40,080 nt of DNA from positions 1 to 40,080 of IMG/VR virus record IMGVR_UViG_3300023174_000330, one strand, 5' to 3'. Source of the stretch: a virus. The translations under genes were made by a program, and so were the position numbers. Below are positions 8,154-15,710 of this stretch, piece after piece. The stretch's first letter is position 1. Each line of letters begins with the position of its first letter. The notes under the pieces were generated by a model. The model worked only from the letters and a program-made list of their open reading frames with translations, made no database searches and was not told the origin of the DNA.

Positions 8154-8354
8154 TTACATTCCTGGTTTAGGTGAAACAACGATGTCTTCACGCCCAATTG
8201 CCTTAAGCCAAGTGTTCAATCTATTAATTAAAACACTATCATCTTTGGGATTATCAAACCTAATATCAATATCAGCCACTGTATCGCCGGATTGATCCTC
8301 ACGACTATTAAAACTCAAGGTAAAACTTTCATTAATTTTCTGTGCTTTTGCCAT
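8154..8354 (-). CDS. Small 66-residue protein between gp32 and uvsX
   Basis: The ATG at 8354 has GGAG seven bases upstream and is preferred over a 14-residue longer frame that runs into an RNA hairpin. The product begins MAKAQKINESFTLSFNSRED and reads like a compact domain with alternating strands, ending VVSPKPGM. Its stop TAA lies one base before the uvsX ATG. It is unrecognised. Position between the ssDNA-binding protein and the recombinase suggests a role in DNA metabolism, without direct evidence. Confidence 0.6.
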   Translation of the reverse strand: MAKAQKINESFTLSFNSREDQSGDTVADIDIRFDNPKDDSVLINRLNTWLKAIGREDIVVSPKPGM

Positions 8355-8373
8355 TATTTTTCTCCATAGAAAG

Positions 8374-8407
8374 CTTGGGCATATGACTAGTGTCATAGAG
8401 GCCCAAG
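8374..8407 (-). other. Intercistronic RNA hairpin between gp32 and the 66-residue gene
   Basis: Two nested perfect stems form one structure: CTTGGGC (8374-8380) pairs with GCCCAAG (8401-8407), and TATGAC (8382-8387) pairs with GTCATA (8392-8397), with a TAGT loop. On the - strand the stem is followed by GCTTTCTATGGAG rather than a U-run, so it is not a typical intrinsic terminator. It could stabilise the gp32 message end, act as a processing site or attenuate read-through into uvsX. It ends 20 bases before the next start codon. Confidence 0.6.
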
Positions 8408-8414
8408 TGGTAAA

Positions 8415-9413
8415 TTACGCTTTTTGACGATTACGAATCATTGCAATAATGTCGGTTGCACGACTATCACTGCCTTTAGATTCTTCTTTTTCTTCAACAG
8501 ACTTAACTGTTTTAAGAGCAGGTTTAGCTGCCTTAGCCACAGGCTTTGGCGGCTCATCGTCCATGTCATCGTCCAAATCTGGTGTAACTGCAACTGCTTT
8601 TTTAACAGCCACAGGATCACCAGTGCTTTGAGCAGCGCCACTAGGTTTGAAATATTGACCCCAACGTTCCATGTCATATTCTTCACCATCTACGCTGGCT
8701 TGGAACATTTCCTTGATAACTTTGACTTCCACATCAGTGGGTTTCTTAGGTAGGAAATCTTTAAGTTTGAACAGGCCAAATTCATCAATTGCCGCTTGCT
8801 CATCTGCACTGAGAGGACGTTCACGACGGCTCCATTTGCTGGTGCCGTAATCTGCATAACCACCTTTACTGGATTTGATCAGACGAAAATCAACGCCATG
8901 AACATAATCAGTAGGAAGGTCTTCCATTTCTGGATCCATCAATGCACCCTTGATCAAGGTAAAGATCTGAGGACCAATAATAAATCTACGAATGGGATTT
9001 TCTGATTTTTGATCTTCTTTGAGACCATCTTCAGTGACAAAGCCTTGGAACAAATAGCTACGCTTTTTCCAGTATTTACGACCCATTGATTCGAGACTGG
9101 GGTCTTTAAACCACGCTCGAACTTCACTGAGTACAGGACAGACTTCACCATACATTTCCATGCAAGGAACTTGTACGTTAACTTTTTTATTATCTGTCTC
9201 GCCTTTCATGCCTGCAAATTCCAGCTTGATCATAGCACGTTCTACCCAAAAGAATGTGTTAGAGTCATCGCCGTCTGGGAGGAATCTTACAGCCGATTCA
9301 CCTCCTTCTTTAAGATTCCAGAAAGGATAAATTGAAAGATCGCCGGTACCTGTTCCGCCGCCTTTTACTTCTTGTTCTTTTAATTTTGCTCGAATTTCTG
9401 CTAAAGTTGCCAT
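8415..9413 (-). CDS. 32: gp32-like single-stranded DNA-binding protein
   Basis: gp32 coats ssDNA during replication, recombination and repair. The 332-residue product has the expected layout: a basic N-terminal cooperativity arm (residues 1-18), an OB-fold core starting FWNLKEGGESAVRFLPDGDD and including YWKKRSYLFQGFV and RFIIGPQIF, and an acidic, low-complexity C-terminal tail (DLDDDMDDEPPKP onward) ending IIAMIRNRQKA. In T4 the core holds a zinc site with C77, C87 and C90. Here C84 and C92 remain, but the position after CPV is Leu95, so the site looks incomplete. The start is supported by GGAG seven bases upstream. It heads the uvsX-uvsY operon. Confidence 0.88.
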   Translation of the reverse strand: MATLAEIRAKLKEQEVKGGGTGTGDLSIYPFWNLKEGGESAVRFLPDGDDSNTFFWVERAMIKLEFAGMKGETDNKKVNVQVPCMEMYGEVCPVLSEVRAWFKDPSLESMGRKYWKKRSYLFQGFVTEDGLKEDQKSENPIRRFIIGPQIFTLIKGALMDPEMEDLPTDYVHGVDFRLIKSSKGGYADYGTSKWSRRERPLSADEQAAIDEFGLFKLKDFLPKKPTDVEVKVIKEMFQASVDGEEYDMERWGQYFKPSGAAQSTGDPVAVKKAVAVTPDLDDDMDDEPPKPVAKAAKPALKTVKSVEEKEESKGSDSRATDIIAMIRNRQKA

Positions 9414-9429
9414 AGTTTTTCTCCTGTAA

Positions 9430-9448
9430 TTGCCTATGTTTTGCCTAT
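9430..9448 (-). repeat. Direct repeat in the gp32 leader
   Basis: TTGCCTAT occurs at 9430-9437 and again at 9441-9448, one helical turn apart (11-base period). On the - strand this reads ATAGGCAA twice, just upstream of the gp32 ribosome binding site. T4 gp32 binds its own leader RNA to repress translation. These repeats could play a similar role or bind a protein on DNA. The function is inferred. Confidence 0.45.
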
Positions 9449-9450
9449 AT

Positions 9451-9470
9451 TATCAGACACGTGTCCGATA
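9451..9470. promoter_or_regulatory. 20-bp inverted repeat upstream of gp32
   Basis: The site has ten-base arms with one mismatched pair: TATCAGACAC on the left and GTGTCCGATA on the right, centred on ACGT. It lies 38 bases upstream of the gp32 ATG and directly beside a strong terminator. This dyad is typical of a binding site for a dimeric regulator. No consensus -35/-10 pair is visible here; GATAAT just downstream on the - strand is the best -10 candidate. Confidence 0.5.
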
Positions 9471-9471
9471 A

Positions 9472-9502
9472 AAAAACGCATATAGCTATTATATGCGTTT
9501 TT
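9472..9502 (-). terminator. Strong bidirectional intrinsic terminator after the virion operon
   Basis: A perfect 13-bp stem (AAAAACGCATATA at 9472-9484 with its complement at 9490-9502) encloses a five-base loop. A-runs and T-runs flank both sides, so it could work on either strand. It lies 40 bases past the stop of the 813-residue structural gene and just ahead of the gp32 promoter region, separating late virion transcription from the recombination genes. Confidence 0.85.
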
Positions 9503-9541
9503 ATTTAGCTTTGCAAGCAAAAAGACAAGAAAAAACAGAAA

Positions 9542-11983
9542 TTATTTTTTCAATCCTGCAATTTTTAAGATTGCTGCAAGTTCAGATTCCATCATGTCAG
9601 CACCTGCTCTTCGTCTATAAGCAGTAGGACTCTGCTGACCTGAATTAGATCCAATTCCAGGCATGTTCATACCTTTCATCATGTCACCAAATTTACCTTG
9701 AACACCTTTCATCATGCCGCCCACTGGGTCATCACCACTAGCATCAAAGCCCATATCACCGGCCATGCCTTTGAATTTACCCATGGCATCGTCATAACTA
9801 GCAGATTGACCATTAATTGAACCACTACTGGTTCTAGTAGATTGCATATTACCAGATGGAATCTTACTTTGTATATTCTTCATCATGTCTTGAGGATTCA
9901 TACCACCAAGCTGGTCTTGCCCTGATGGCGGACGATATGTTCCTGGAACTAACTGACCTTGACTAAATGTGCCTGACCCTTGTCCATTAGGCAATTGAGC
10001 AACTTTAGCTTTCATCGCTTGAATTCTATAACGTGCTAGCGTTTGTTGTGGCGATTCTCCTGGTAAGGGAACCATTTTGGGCCATGCATCATTCATTTCT
10101 CCTTCTGCCATTGATACGTTATCAGAAAGACCAGCCATTCTTCTCATGTCCGATAACTCTCTTGAATGACTATGACGCTGCTTATATTTTTCCATGATGT
10201 TATTACAGGCTCTTTCCACCATGTGGTCAAATCTGTCAGCCTTATGAGTACCCGGGGGAACATGATATTTTTCTTTGAGTTCCTTACACATTTTGGTAAC
10301 GAACCCTTCTTCACCTATGGTGAAGGTGCCCTCAGTTTGATTAAAGAATCCACTAATACGACTACGAATTTCATCAACTAATTTGTTTACTTTGCCACTT
10401 TCAGCAAGTGGAGCAGGGTTTGGAATCATTGGGCCCGGGGCTGCTCCAGGTGGTGCAGCTGGTGGTGCCATTCCTGCATCAGGTGGCGGAGCAGGAGGTG
10501 CTGCTGCTTCAGGTGGCGGAGCAGGAGGTGCTGCTGCTTCAGGTGGCGGGGCTGCTGGTACTGCTGCTTCAGGAGGAGGAGGTGGTGGCGATCCTGATCC
10601 TGCGCCAGCAGATACAGTCATTGAAAACCCCAATTTACTGCTTAAATCTGTGCCATTTTCTCTATCATGCGATTTTAAATAGGAAGCTATAATTGGTCTA
10701 GCATCCATTTCATCTAAGCCTAAATCTGCTAGTAGATGAAAAGCACGATTTAATTTATTATTATCTATAAGACCTTTTATACTGTCTCTAATATTATCAC
10801 CATCTGTACCTAATGGAAGCTCATTACTAAATAAATCCTTTAGTTGAGCCATGGCTTGCTGTTGTAATTCATCATTATCGTCAAATAAATCATCATCTTC
10901 CTTGACAATTTGATCTAGATAACTTTCAAAAGCACTAAGTTCCTTAATTTTTTTGGTTTTTAACTTTGAATCTTTTTTGCCATCATCAGTCTTTAACATA
11001 TCCTCTTCTGTGTCAATTTCTTTAACAGGCAATTGTGATTCGTCGACTAATTTATAGATATAAGGAAATGCTGTTTTTAATTCTTCATTAAAACTGCGTA
11101 CAGTTAATCTATCAATCCAATCATTAAGCACTTCTTCTGGCACTTCTTGTGATTGATTTACTCTAAAATTCTCTTTAAAAATACTATAATTTTTAGACAT
11201 CTGTAATGAATGCACTTGTTTTTTGATGTCATTAATGCGTTCAATTACTTTTTGTTGAATATTGCCCATGCTTTCACTGACAACAGGGCTGCGATCTACA
11301 TAATTCTTAAAAAATCTTAATTTACTTAATTCTTCACTGAGGCCAATAACATGACGACCAATATCATCATATGGTGTACCACCATGGCTTACGTGCTGAG
11401 CCAATGCTCTTGCACCGTTTAAGTGCTTGACTGGATATAAAAATCTCTCACCCATTGCATTTTCAACATAAATGTGCTCAATGCGTTGAGATCTTCCATT
11501 CATGGAGTTTAAATTAACAGGTTGACTATGCCTTACTATAATTTTGGCCTCACCTATTTCTTGATAACTGGTCTTACTAGTACCAAATAGTTTTGATTCA
11601 TTCATGTCATTTTCCCCTAAGGAATCTCTTTTATCTAAATTAGTTTTTGACGGATTCTGTGCATTAAAATTTAATCCATGTGTTTGAGCAAATTTAGGTA
11701 ATATATTTCTAATAAATCTATCCCATGATCTATTGTTTACCGTATCACTCCATTGCACATCTAAACCAGGATCTTCGCCTTCCTCTGATAAACTGATAGT
11801 AACATTTACTATCTTTTCACCTTCCTCACTGGTAAAATCAAAGCTGAACTTTCTTGCATCAGCGTCTTTTAAATTAACACCGTCAATAGGTTTGTCATCC
11901 GCAGTGGTTTTTTCTAGGCTAGGAAACCTTGTTTGTAATTGTCTACCCAAATCTTTGGCTATTTGTTGGAAATTCGCACTCAT
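9542..11983 (-). CDS. Large virion structural protein (predicted), 813 residues
   Basis: Function is not assigned. It is the last gene of the terminase-tail operon. Residues about 130-230 form a segment I recall from large structural proteins of marine T4-like phages (ESKLFGTSKTSYQEI, then IYVENAMGERFLYPVKHLNGARAL and GGTPYDDIG). An acidic lysine-rich helical region follows, then a Pro/Ala-rich linker at about 459-527 built on PPPEAAAPPAP. The C-terminal part is rich in Gly and Met. Two short matches to a pattern ELxxxxxxAGL appear: SRELSDMRRMAGL near residue 606 and ESELAAILKIAGL at the C-terminus. No Shine-Dalgarno precedes the ATG; AATAAATA lies five bases upstream instead. Confidence 0.65.
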   Translation of the reverse strand: MSANFQQIAKDLGRQLQTRFPSLEKTTADDKPIDGVNLKDADARKFSFDFTSEEGEKIVNVTISLSEEGEDPGLDVQWSDTVNNRSWDRFIRNILPKFAQTHGLNFNAQNPSKTNLDKRDSLGENDMNESKLFGTSKTSYQEIGEAKIIVRHSQPVNLNSMNGRSQRIEHIYVENAMGERFLYPVKHLNGARALAQHVSHGGTPYDDIGRHVIGLSEELSKLRFFKNYVDRSPVVSESMGNIQQKVIERINDIKKQVHSLQMSKNYSIFKENFRVNQSQEVPEEVLNDWIDRLTVRSFNEELKTAFPYIYKLVDESQLPVKEIDTEEDMLKTDDGKKDSKLKTKKIKELSAFESYLDQIVKEDDDLFDDNDELQQQAMAQLKDLFSNELPLGTDGDNIRDSIKGLIDNNKLNRAFHLLADLGLDEMDARPIIASYLKSHDRENGTDLSSKLGFSMTVSAGAGSGSPPPPPPEAAVPAAPPPEAAAPPAPPPEAAAPPAPPPDAGMAPPAAPPGAAPGPMIPNPAPLAESGKVNKLVDEIRSRISGFFNQTEGTFTIGEEGFVTKMCKELKEKYHVPPGTHKADRFDHMVERACNNIMEKYKQRHSHSRELSDMRRMAGLSDNVSMAEGEMNDAWPKMVPLPGESPQQTLARYRIQAMKAKVAQLPNGQGSGTFSQGQLVPGTYRPPSGQDQLGGMNPQDMMKNIQSKIPSGNMQSTRTSSGSINGQSASYDDAMGKFKGMAGDMGFDASGDDPVGGMMKGVQGKFGDMMKGMNMPGIGSNSGQQSPTAYRRRAGADMMESELAAILKIAGLKK
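10481..10570 (-). repeat. 30-bp tandem repeat encoding the Pro/Ala-rich linker
   Basis: Two identical 30-base units (10481-10510 and 10511-10540) are followed by a diverged third copy (10541-10570). They encode a ten-residue PPAPPPEAAA-type repeat inside the 813-residue protein. The antisense strand reads as a Gly/Ala-rich open frame that is a by-product of the repeat. Copy number could change without shifting the frame. Confidence 0.85.
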
Positions 11984-11988
11984 ATCAA

Positions 11989-11996
11989 TATTTATT
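11989..11996 (-). promoter_or_regulatory. Late promoter motif AATAAATA, 5 nt before the ATG
   Basis: On the - strand AATAAATA ends five bases before the ATG of the 813-residue gene. With T4 late promoter geometry (-13 to -6) transcription would start at the A of the ATG. No ribosome binding site is visible in between or just upstream. Confidence 0.5.
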
Positions 11997-13578
11997 AGAA
12001 ACTGCTGGAAATGAATATAGGTAAAGGTGCTTCAAAATCTTCTTCTATGTGTACGCCACTAAGACTTTCAAACACTCTTGGGTCCCAATCAGCTACTAAA
12101 GTACTCATTCTAACCATTAATAACAAGGCACTTACCAAGTCATCATGGTCACCACTTTTTGCTTTGAAGGTAAACCCAGCTGCAATAAAGCTTTTTAACT
12201 CACTGATCAAGCTTTTACTATTAATTTCCATTTGACCTGTTTCAATTAAATGCTTTAATCTAGCACAGGCTGCTATTTTACTACTATGTGTGGTATTAAA
12301 TCCTTTACGAAATTTACGAACATGCCCTTTACGTATGGGTTCTGATACCATTAATCCGCTAAATTGCTCTTCACCTAGGTCTTTGATCACAACTAACCCT
12401 GCTTCACCTACAGTATTGTTTTCTATACTCCAATAAATGTTATTAGTAGTACCCCCCATTTCATCACTAAGGTATTTTAATATGTCTTTTAAAATTTTAA
12501 TTTGCCCTTGGATAGGAGTAGTATTATGATGCCACTCTGCTACCTGTTTAAATGTAGGTAATTCAAAAACTTCTATAGCACTATAGTTTCCGCCAGTGCC
12601 TAAACTGGGGTCTAAACTGACTAGATATATGTTATCTGGATTTAACCTACTATACCACCTAGTTTGCCCCATTTTAAATATGGGATCCTTGCCAGTTAAT
12701 TCACTTAATCTAATACTGTTAACCAATGTTTCATCATAGATCAAAAACTCACAGCCATATTCACGTCTAAATCTCTCTTCACCAATTCTACTTTGTTCTT
12801 GTGCAGCCCATTCATCATCTCTATCTGGATGTTCATCCCATGTACAAGTAAACGGAAAGAACCCATTCATTCCTAATTCCTGCTCGTTGCCGTATTCATC
12901 ATACTTATTATTAGCTTCTTTCCATATGGTAGCAAAAGTATCTTCATCACTATTAGGTGTACTAGTAATAATTGCCTTACCACCAGTTGCTAGTGTTGGG
13001 GAAATAGATGTCCAAAATTCATCAGCTATATTTGGTGGCACAAATGCAAACTCATCACAATATAGCAAGGAAATACTCATACCACGACCAGTATTACCAG
13101 TAGTAGTCGTGGATACAATTCGTGATCCATTGTCAAATTCCACACTGCCTTTGTTATAATTAATCACACCAGAACGAATAAAATCAGGACAAAGCTCATA
13201 TGCATAACGAATACGCTGCATGATCTCTGATGATCCTGTTTGTTTATGGGCCGCAATCAACACTGTTTGATCTGGATGGAACATTGTGTACCAAAGTAAG
13301 TAACCACTAGCACAGGTGGTCTTGCCCATTTGTCTAGGCAACATGTTTACAGTAAATCTATGATTATGATATGCGTGTAGCAGTCTTATTTGGTAATCAA
13401 AAGGCTCAAATAATAATTTACCCTTTACTGGGTGTTGAATATAAAAGAAATTAGTGCAAAAATGCAAGTATCCAATGTCAGGATCACTGCATTTTAAGAG
13501 ATCTTCTACCTGCTGTTCGGTATACTTTTCTTTCTTATAGGCTTTCTTAGTAAGTACACCATCCAGTGATTTTGCCAT
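11995..13578 (-). CDS. 17: Terminase large subunit gp17 (ATPase-nuclease)
   Basis: gp17 powers DNA translocation into the prohead and cuts the concatemer. The 527-residue product has an N-terminal ATPase with Walker A PRQMGKTT at 81-88, Walker B LLYCDE at 171-176 with catalytic Glu176, and the coupling motif ITSTPN at 204-209. The C-terminal RNase H-like nuclease shows LVSLDPSLGTGG with Asp323, SIENN with Glu386, and DHDD at 477-480, matching the acidic triad of T4 gp17. Its start overlaps the stop of the preceding gene (TAATG). It is slightly shorter than the T4 protein (610 residues), mainly at the N-terminus. Confidence 0.96.
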   Translation of the reverse strand: MAKSLDGVLTKKAYKKEKYTEQQVEDLLKCSDPDIGYLHFCTNFFYIQHPVKGKLLFEPFDYQIRLLHAYHNHRFTVNMLPRQMGKTTCASGYLLWYTMFHPDQTVLIAAHKQTGSSEIMQRIRYAYELCPDFIRSGVINYNKGSVEFDNGSRIVSTTTTGNTGRGMSISLLYCDEFAFVPPNIADEFWTSISPTLATGGKAIITSTPNSDEDTFATIWKEANNKYDEYGNEQELGMNGFFPFTCTWDEHPDRDDEWAAQEQSRIGEERFRREYGCEFLIYDETLVNSIRLSELTGKDPIFKMGQTRWYSRLNPDNIYLVSLDPSLGTGGNYSAIEVFELPTFKQVAEWHHNTTPIQGQIKILKDILKYLSDEMGGTTNNIYWSIENNTVGEAGLVVIKDLGEEQFSGLMVSEPIRKGHVRKFRKGFNTTHSSKIAACARLKHLIETGQMEINSKSLISELKSFIAAGFTFKAKSGDHDDLVSALLLMVRMSTLVADWDPRVFESLSGVHIEEDFEAPLPIFISSSF

Positions 13579-14165
13579 TATCTTCCTTTAACTTCGGTAT
13601 ATAAATTACTTAACTTATATTTTAAAGTCTCAAACTGCATATTCATCGGATTGTCACCACCACGATAATTATGCTTAAATGACTGTTTAGGTTTATTTAA
13701 ATCATCACCGTCTGGTATTGCGGCTGACATACCAGCATATTCTTCGTCAGGACTATTAGAATATTCATCCAACTCTAACTCTAACTCACCAGCATCATCT
13801 TCATCATGATCTATTTCATGACCTCTATCATGCATGTCATGTCCCATATCGTGCATATCATGATCCATGTCATCCTCAGGCTCTGAAACTGCAACTACCG
13901 CACCAGCTGGCGCACTCATTGCATCATCTGGAGCATCGTCCCCATGTCCTTTTAATACATTTAACAAGTCACGAATGCCTTCTGGTCCTGTAGCATTCAT
14001 ACTAACATTCATTGTAATAGGAGGATGTCCTGCACCACTCATCATGCCCATCCCACCGATTGAAGGCATAATACCACACTCTTGAACAGTTTGATTGGAT
14101 TCTTTTAAAATCTGTTTGTTTTGATCTAAATCTGTTATGGTTTGTAATAATTTTTTGAAATCCAT
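13578..14165 (-). CDS. His/Asp-rich protein coupled to gp17
   Basis: The 195-residue product is unrecognised as an enzyme. It has a helical start (residues 1-25), a Met/Gly-rich segment (GGMGMMSGAG), then TMNVSMNATGPEGIRDLLNVLKG at 51-73, and an unusual run of Asp, His and Met at 99-121 built on DMHD/DMGHD repeats that could bind metal ions. The conserved-looking C-terminus reads GGDNPMNMQFETLKYKLSN. I recall similar proteins beside the terminase genes of marine T4-like phages. It overlaps both neighbours by one TAATG each, which implies coupled translation with gp17. Confidence 0.6.
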   Translation of the reverse strand: MDFKKLLQTITDLDQNKQILKESNQTVQECGIMPSIGGMGMMSGAGHPPITMNVSMNATGPEGIRDLLNVLKGHGDDAPDDAMSAPAGAVVAVSEPEDDMDHDMHDMGHDMHDRGHEIDHDEDDAGELELELDEYSNSPDEEYAGMSAAIPDGDDLNKPKQSFKHNYRGGDNPMNMQFETLKYKLSNLYTEVKGR

Positions 14166-14767
14166 TATTCTGTCCTGTTGATTGAACTTAACACACTCTT
14201 TAAGAATTGTGATTGTTCCATATTATGTGCTTTTTCTGTAGGTGTACTTTTAGCCAATAGTTGGTCATTGACCCCTTTATACTGCTCACCTCTGTGACGA
14301 TCTTTACCCAAGCTTTTTATAAAACTTAGTTTAGCTTTTTCGCCTGCCATTGCTTGAAAATTAGATTTTTCATAAGGCTTGTTTAGTACAGCTTCACCTT
14401 TAGTGCCTACTCTACTGTAACTTTCAATATTAAGTTCTATTTCATCTTGCTCTTTTAGAGTTCTAACTCTTAAATGAACAGGATTAATTTTTAATTTTTC
14501 TGACAAATAAATTGCTAGCTCATGACTGGTCACTGGATACCCACAAGTAACATCATAAAGATTAACCTGTACATTTCTAAGTTCAGGAAAATCCATTGGG
14601 GTTTCAGCAATGGGTGTACGCATGGTTTTAGTTACGGTAGTACATTCAAACTTTGAAAGAACTGTTTTCATGTTCTCTTCAATTTTGTCATCAACATCAC
14701 CAGCAATTTTAACCTTAAATTCATAGGTTTTAATGCTTTCTATTAGGTATTCCTTAAATATGCTCAT
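14165..14767 (-). CDS. Uncharacterised virion-operon protein, 200 residues
   Basis: Not recognised. The first half alternates strands and helices (FKVKIAGDVDDKIEENMKTVL, VQVNLYDVTCGYPVTSHELA, VHLRVRTLKEQDEIELNI), suggesting a compact alpha/beta domain. The second half is basic and probably flexible (residues about 115-200). A late-type motif AATAAATA lies 18 bases upstream, with GGAAAG as ribosome binding site. It sits between gp16 and gp17, so a packaging or structural role is plausible by position only. Confidence 0.55.
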   Translation of the reverse strand: MSIFKEYLIESIKTYEFKVKIAGDVDDKIEENMKTVLSKFECTTVTKTMRTPIAETPMDFPELRNVQVNLYDVTCGYPVTSHELAIYLSEKLKINPVHLRVRTLKEQDEIELNIESYSRVGTKGEAVLNKPYEKSNFQAMAGEKAKLSFIKSLGKDRHRGEQYKGVNDQLLAKSTPTEKAHNMEQSQFLKSVLSSINRTE

Positions 14768-14785
14768 AGTCTTTCCAATATGCTA

Positions 14786-14793
14786 TATTTATT
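14786..14793 (-). promoter_or_regulatory. Late promoter motif AATAAATA
   Basis: AATAAATA on the - strand overlaps the gp16 stop codon and lies 18 bases before the next ATG, with GGAAAG in the leader. The placement suits a normal late promoter with a short 5' leader. Confidence 0.5.
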
Positions 14794-15265
14794 TAATATT
14801 TTTAAGTTTTTCTAACAAGCTATTCCTATCAGCTACAATATAACCATTACCTGGAATATCTAACCCTTTGGTATTATCTGTATTAGCTTCCTGATCAATT
14901 TTTTGCTTCTTTAACTGTAACTCAATCATTTTAAGCTTTTTATCAATTTTAGCAGCTTTGGCATCAATAGCATTCTTAAGCATAGTACCAGCTACTTCAA
15001 AAATACGTCCGCTGTAACGTGCTTCTACATTCATACCTAAATCCATAAGATCATCATAGGCATTAGTGGCACGATCTGCTAGAGCATCAAACTCTTTATC
15101 ACTTATATCACCTAGACCCTTGACCTGAGGTAATGCTGCGGAGATTTTATCAAACTCCTCCATATCTCTTAAAAAAGCTTCAGGTTTTTCTGCCTTCTTG
15201 GCTTCTTCTTTTACCAATTTTTTGTTTTCAGGTAAATTTAATACTTCTTCTAGTTTTTTAGTCAT
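14789..15265 (-). CDS. 16: Terminase small subunit gp16
   Basis: gp16 recognises phage DNA and stimulates the gp17 ATPase during packaging initiation. At 158 residues it matches T4 gp16 (164). The central region DALADRATNAYDDLMDLGMNVEARYSGRIFEV, followed by the KIDKKLKMIELQLKKQK coiled coil, is the gp16 oligomerisation core. An acidic/basic N-terminal helix and the short C-terminal tail (GNGYIVADRNSLLEKLKN) complete the protein. It follows gp4 by seven bases and has AAGG close to the ATG. Confidence 0.85.
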   Translation of the reverse strand: MTKKLEEVLNLPENKKLVKEEAKKAEKPEAFLRDMEEFDKISAALPQVKGLGDISDKEFDALADRATNAYDDLMDLGMNVEARYSGRIFEVAGTMLKNAIDAKAAKIDKKLKMIELQLKKQKIDQEANTDNTKGLDIPGNGYIVADRNSLLEKLKNIK

Positions 15266-15269
15266 ACCT

Positions 15270-15277
15270 TATTTATC
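15270..15277 (-). promoter_or_regulatory. Late-type motif GATAAATA next to the gp16 start
   Basis: GATAAATA on the - strand ends four bases before the gp16 ATG and overlaps the gp4 stop. The bases in between (AAGG) also serve as a ribosome binding site, so this match may be incidental. It is listed because the same motif recurs at other virion genes. Confidence 0.3.
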
Positions 15278-15710
15278 TTGCTCCGCCTTGGTGAAAAATA
15301 TCTGTCTCATTTAACACACGAAACTTTAACCCATGACCTTTACACCATGCTGTGGCTGCGGCCCATTTATATTGATTAACAACAAATTGTGCTTGTCTAG
15401 CTGTATTACGTCCAACCCTTTCTAAAAGCTGTTGATTTTGTGGCTTTATTTCAATTACTTCTGAAAGAAGATTATTATTTTTATCTAGATATTGTATGAA
15501 AAAATCTGGAACGTATACTGTGACACGTCTAGTTAAAGGATTTTGATAAGGTATTCTTATACTTTCACTAGCCCATTTTTGTATACTGGGGTGACTATCA
15601 CAAAAATTCATAAAGGCAAATTCCCAACTGCTACGATAAGTAGGACTTTTTACACCTATATATTTTTCTGGATTTTTAGGAGTAAATTTACCTTTAGCAA
15701 ACTTGCTCAT
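15273..15710 (-). CDS. 4: Head completion protein gp4 (TnsA-like nuclease fold)
   Basis: T4 gp4 (also called gp50/65) completes the DNA-filled head and has a nuclease-like fold. The 145-residue product shows the family pattern: GKFTPKNPEKYIGVKSPTYRSSWEFAFMNFCDSHPSI at the N-terminus, then TVYVPDFFIQY with the catalytic-type Asp, SEVIEIKPQNQ with the Glu-x-Lys of TnsA/PD-(D/E)XK nucleases, and a helical C-terminus. The length is the same as in T4 (150). It overlaps the upstream gene by four bases. Confidence 0.85.
   Translation of the reverse strand: MSKFAKGKFTPKNPEKYIGVKSPTYRSSWEFAFMNFCDSHPSIQKWASESIRIPYQNPLTRRVTVYVPDFFIQYLDKNNNLLSEVIEIKPQNQQLLERVGRNTARQAQFVVNQYKWAAATAWCKGHGLKFRVLNETDIFHQGGAR

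Noticed and set aside
8153-8197. Longer N-terminus of UvsX
   Set aside because: It overlaps the preceding gene by 44 bases, while the ATG at 8152 has AGGA at the right distance and begins a UvsX-like sequence.
8355-8396. Longer N-terminus of the 66-residue protein
   Set aside because: It would be translated from within a stable hairpin, and the ATG at 8354 has a good Shine-Dalgarno.
10383-10692. Gly/Ala-rich + strand frames opposite the 813-residue gene
   Set aside because: They are antisense to the Pro/Ala linker repeat, lack a ribosome binding site, and the - strand frame is part of a long consistent gene.
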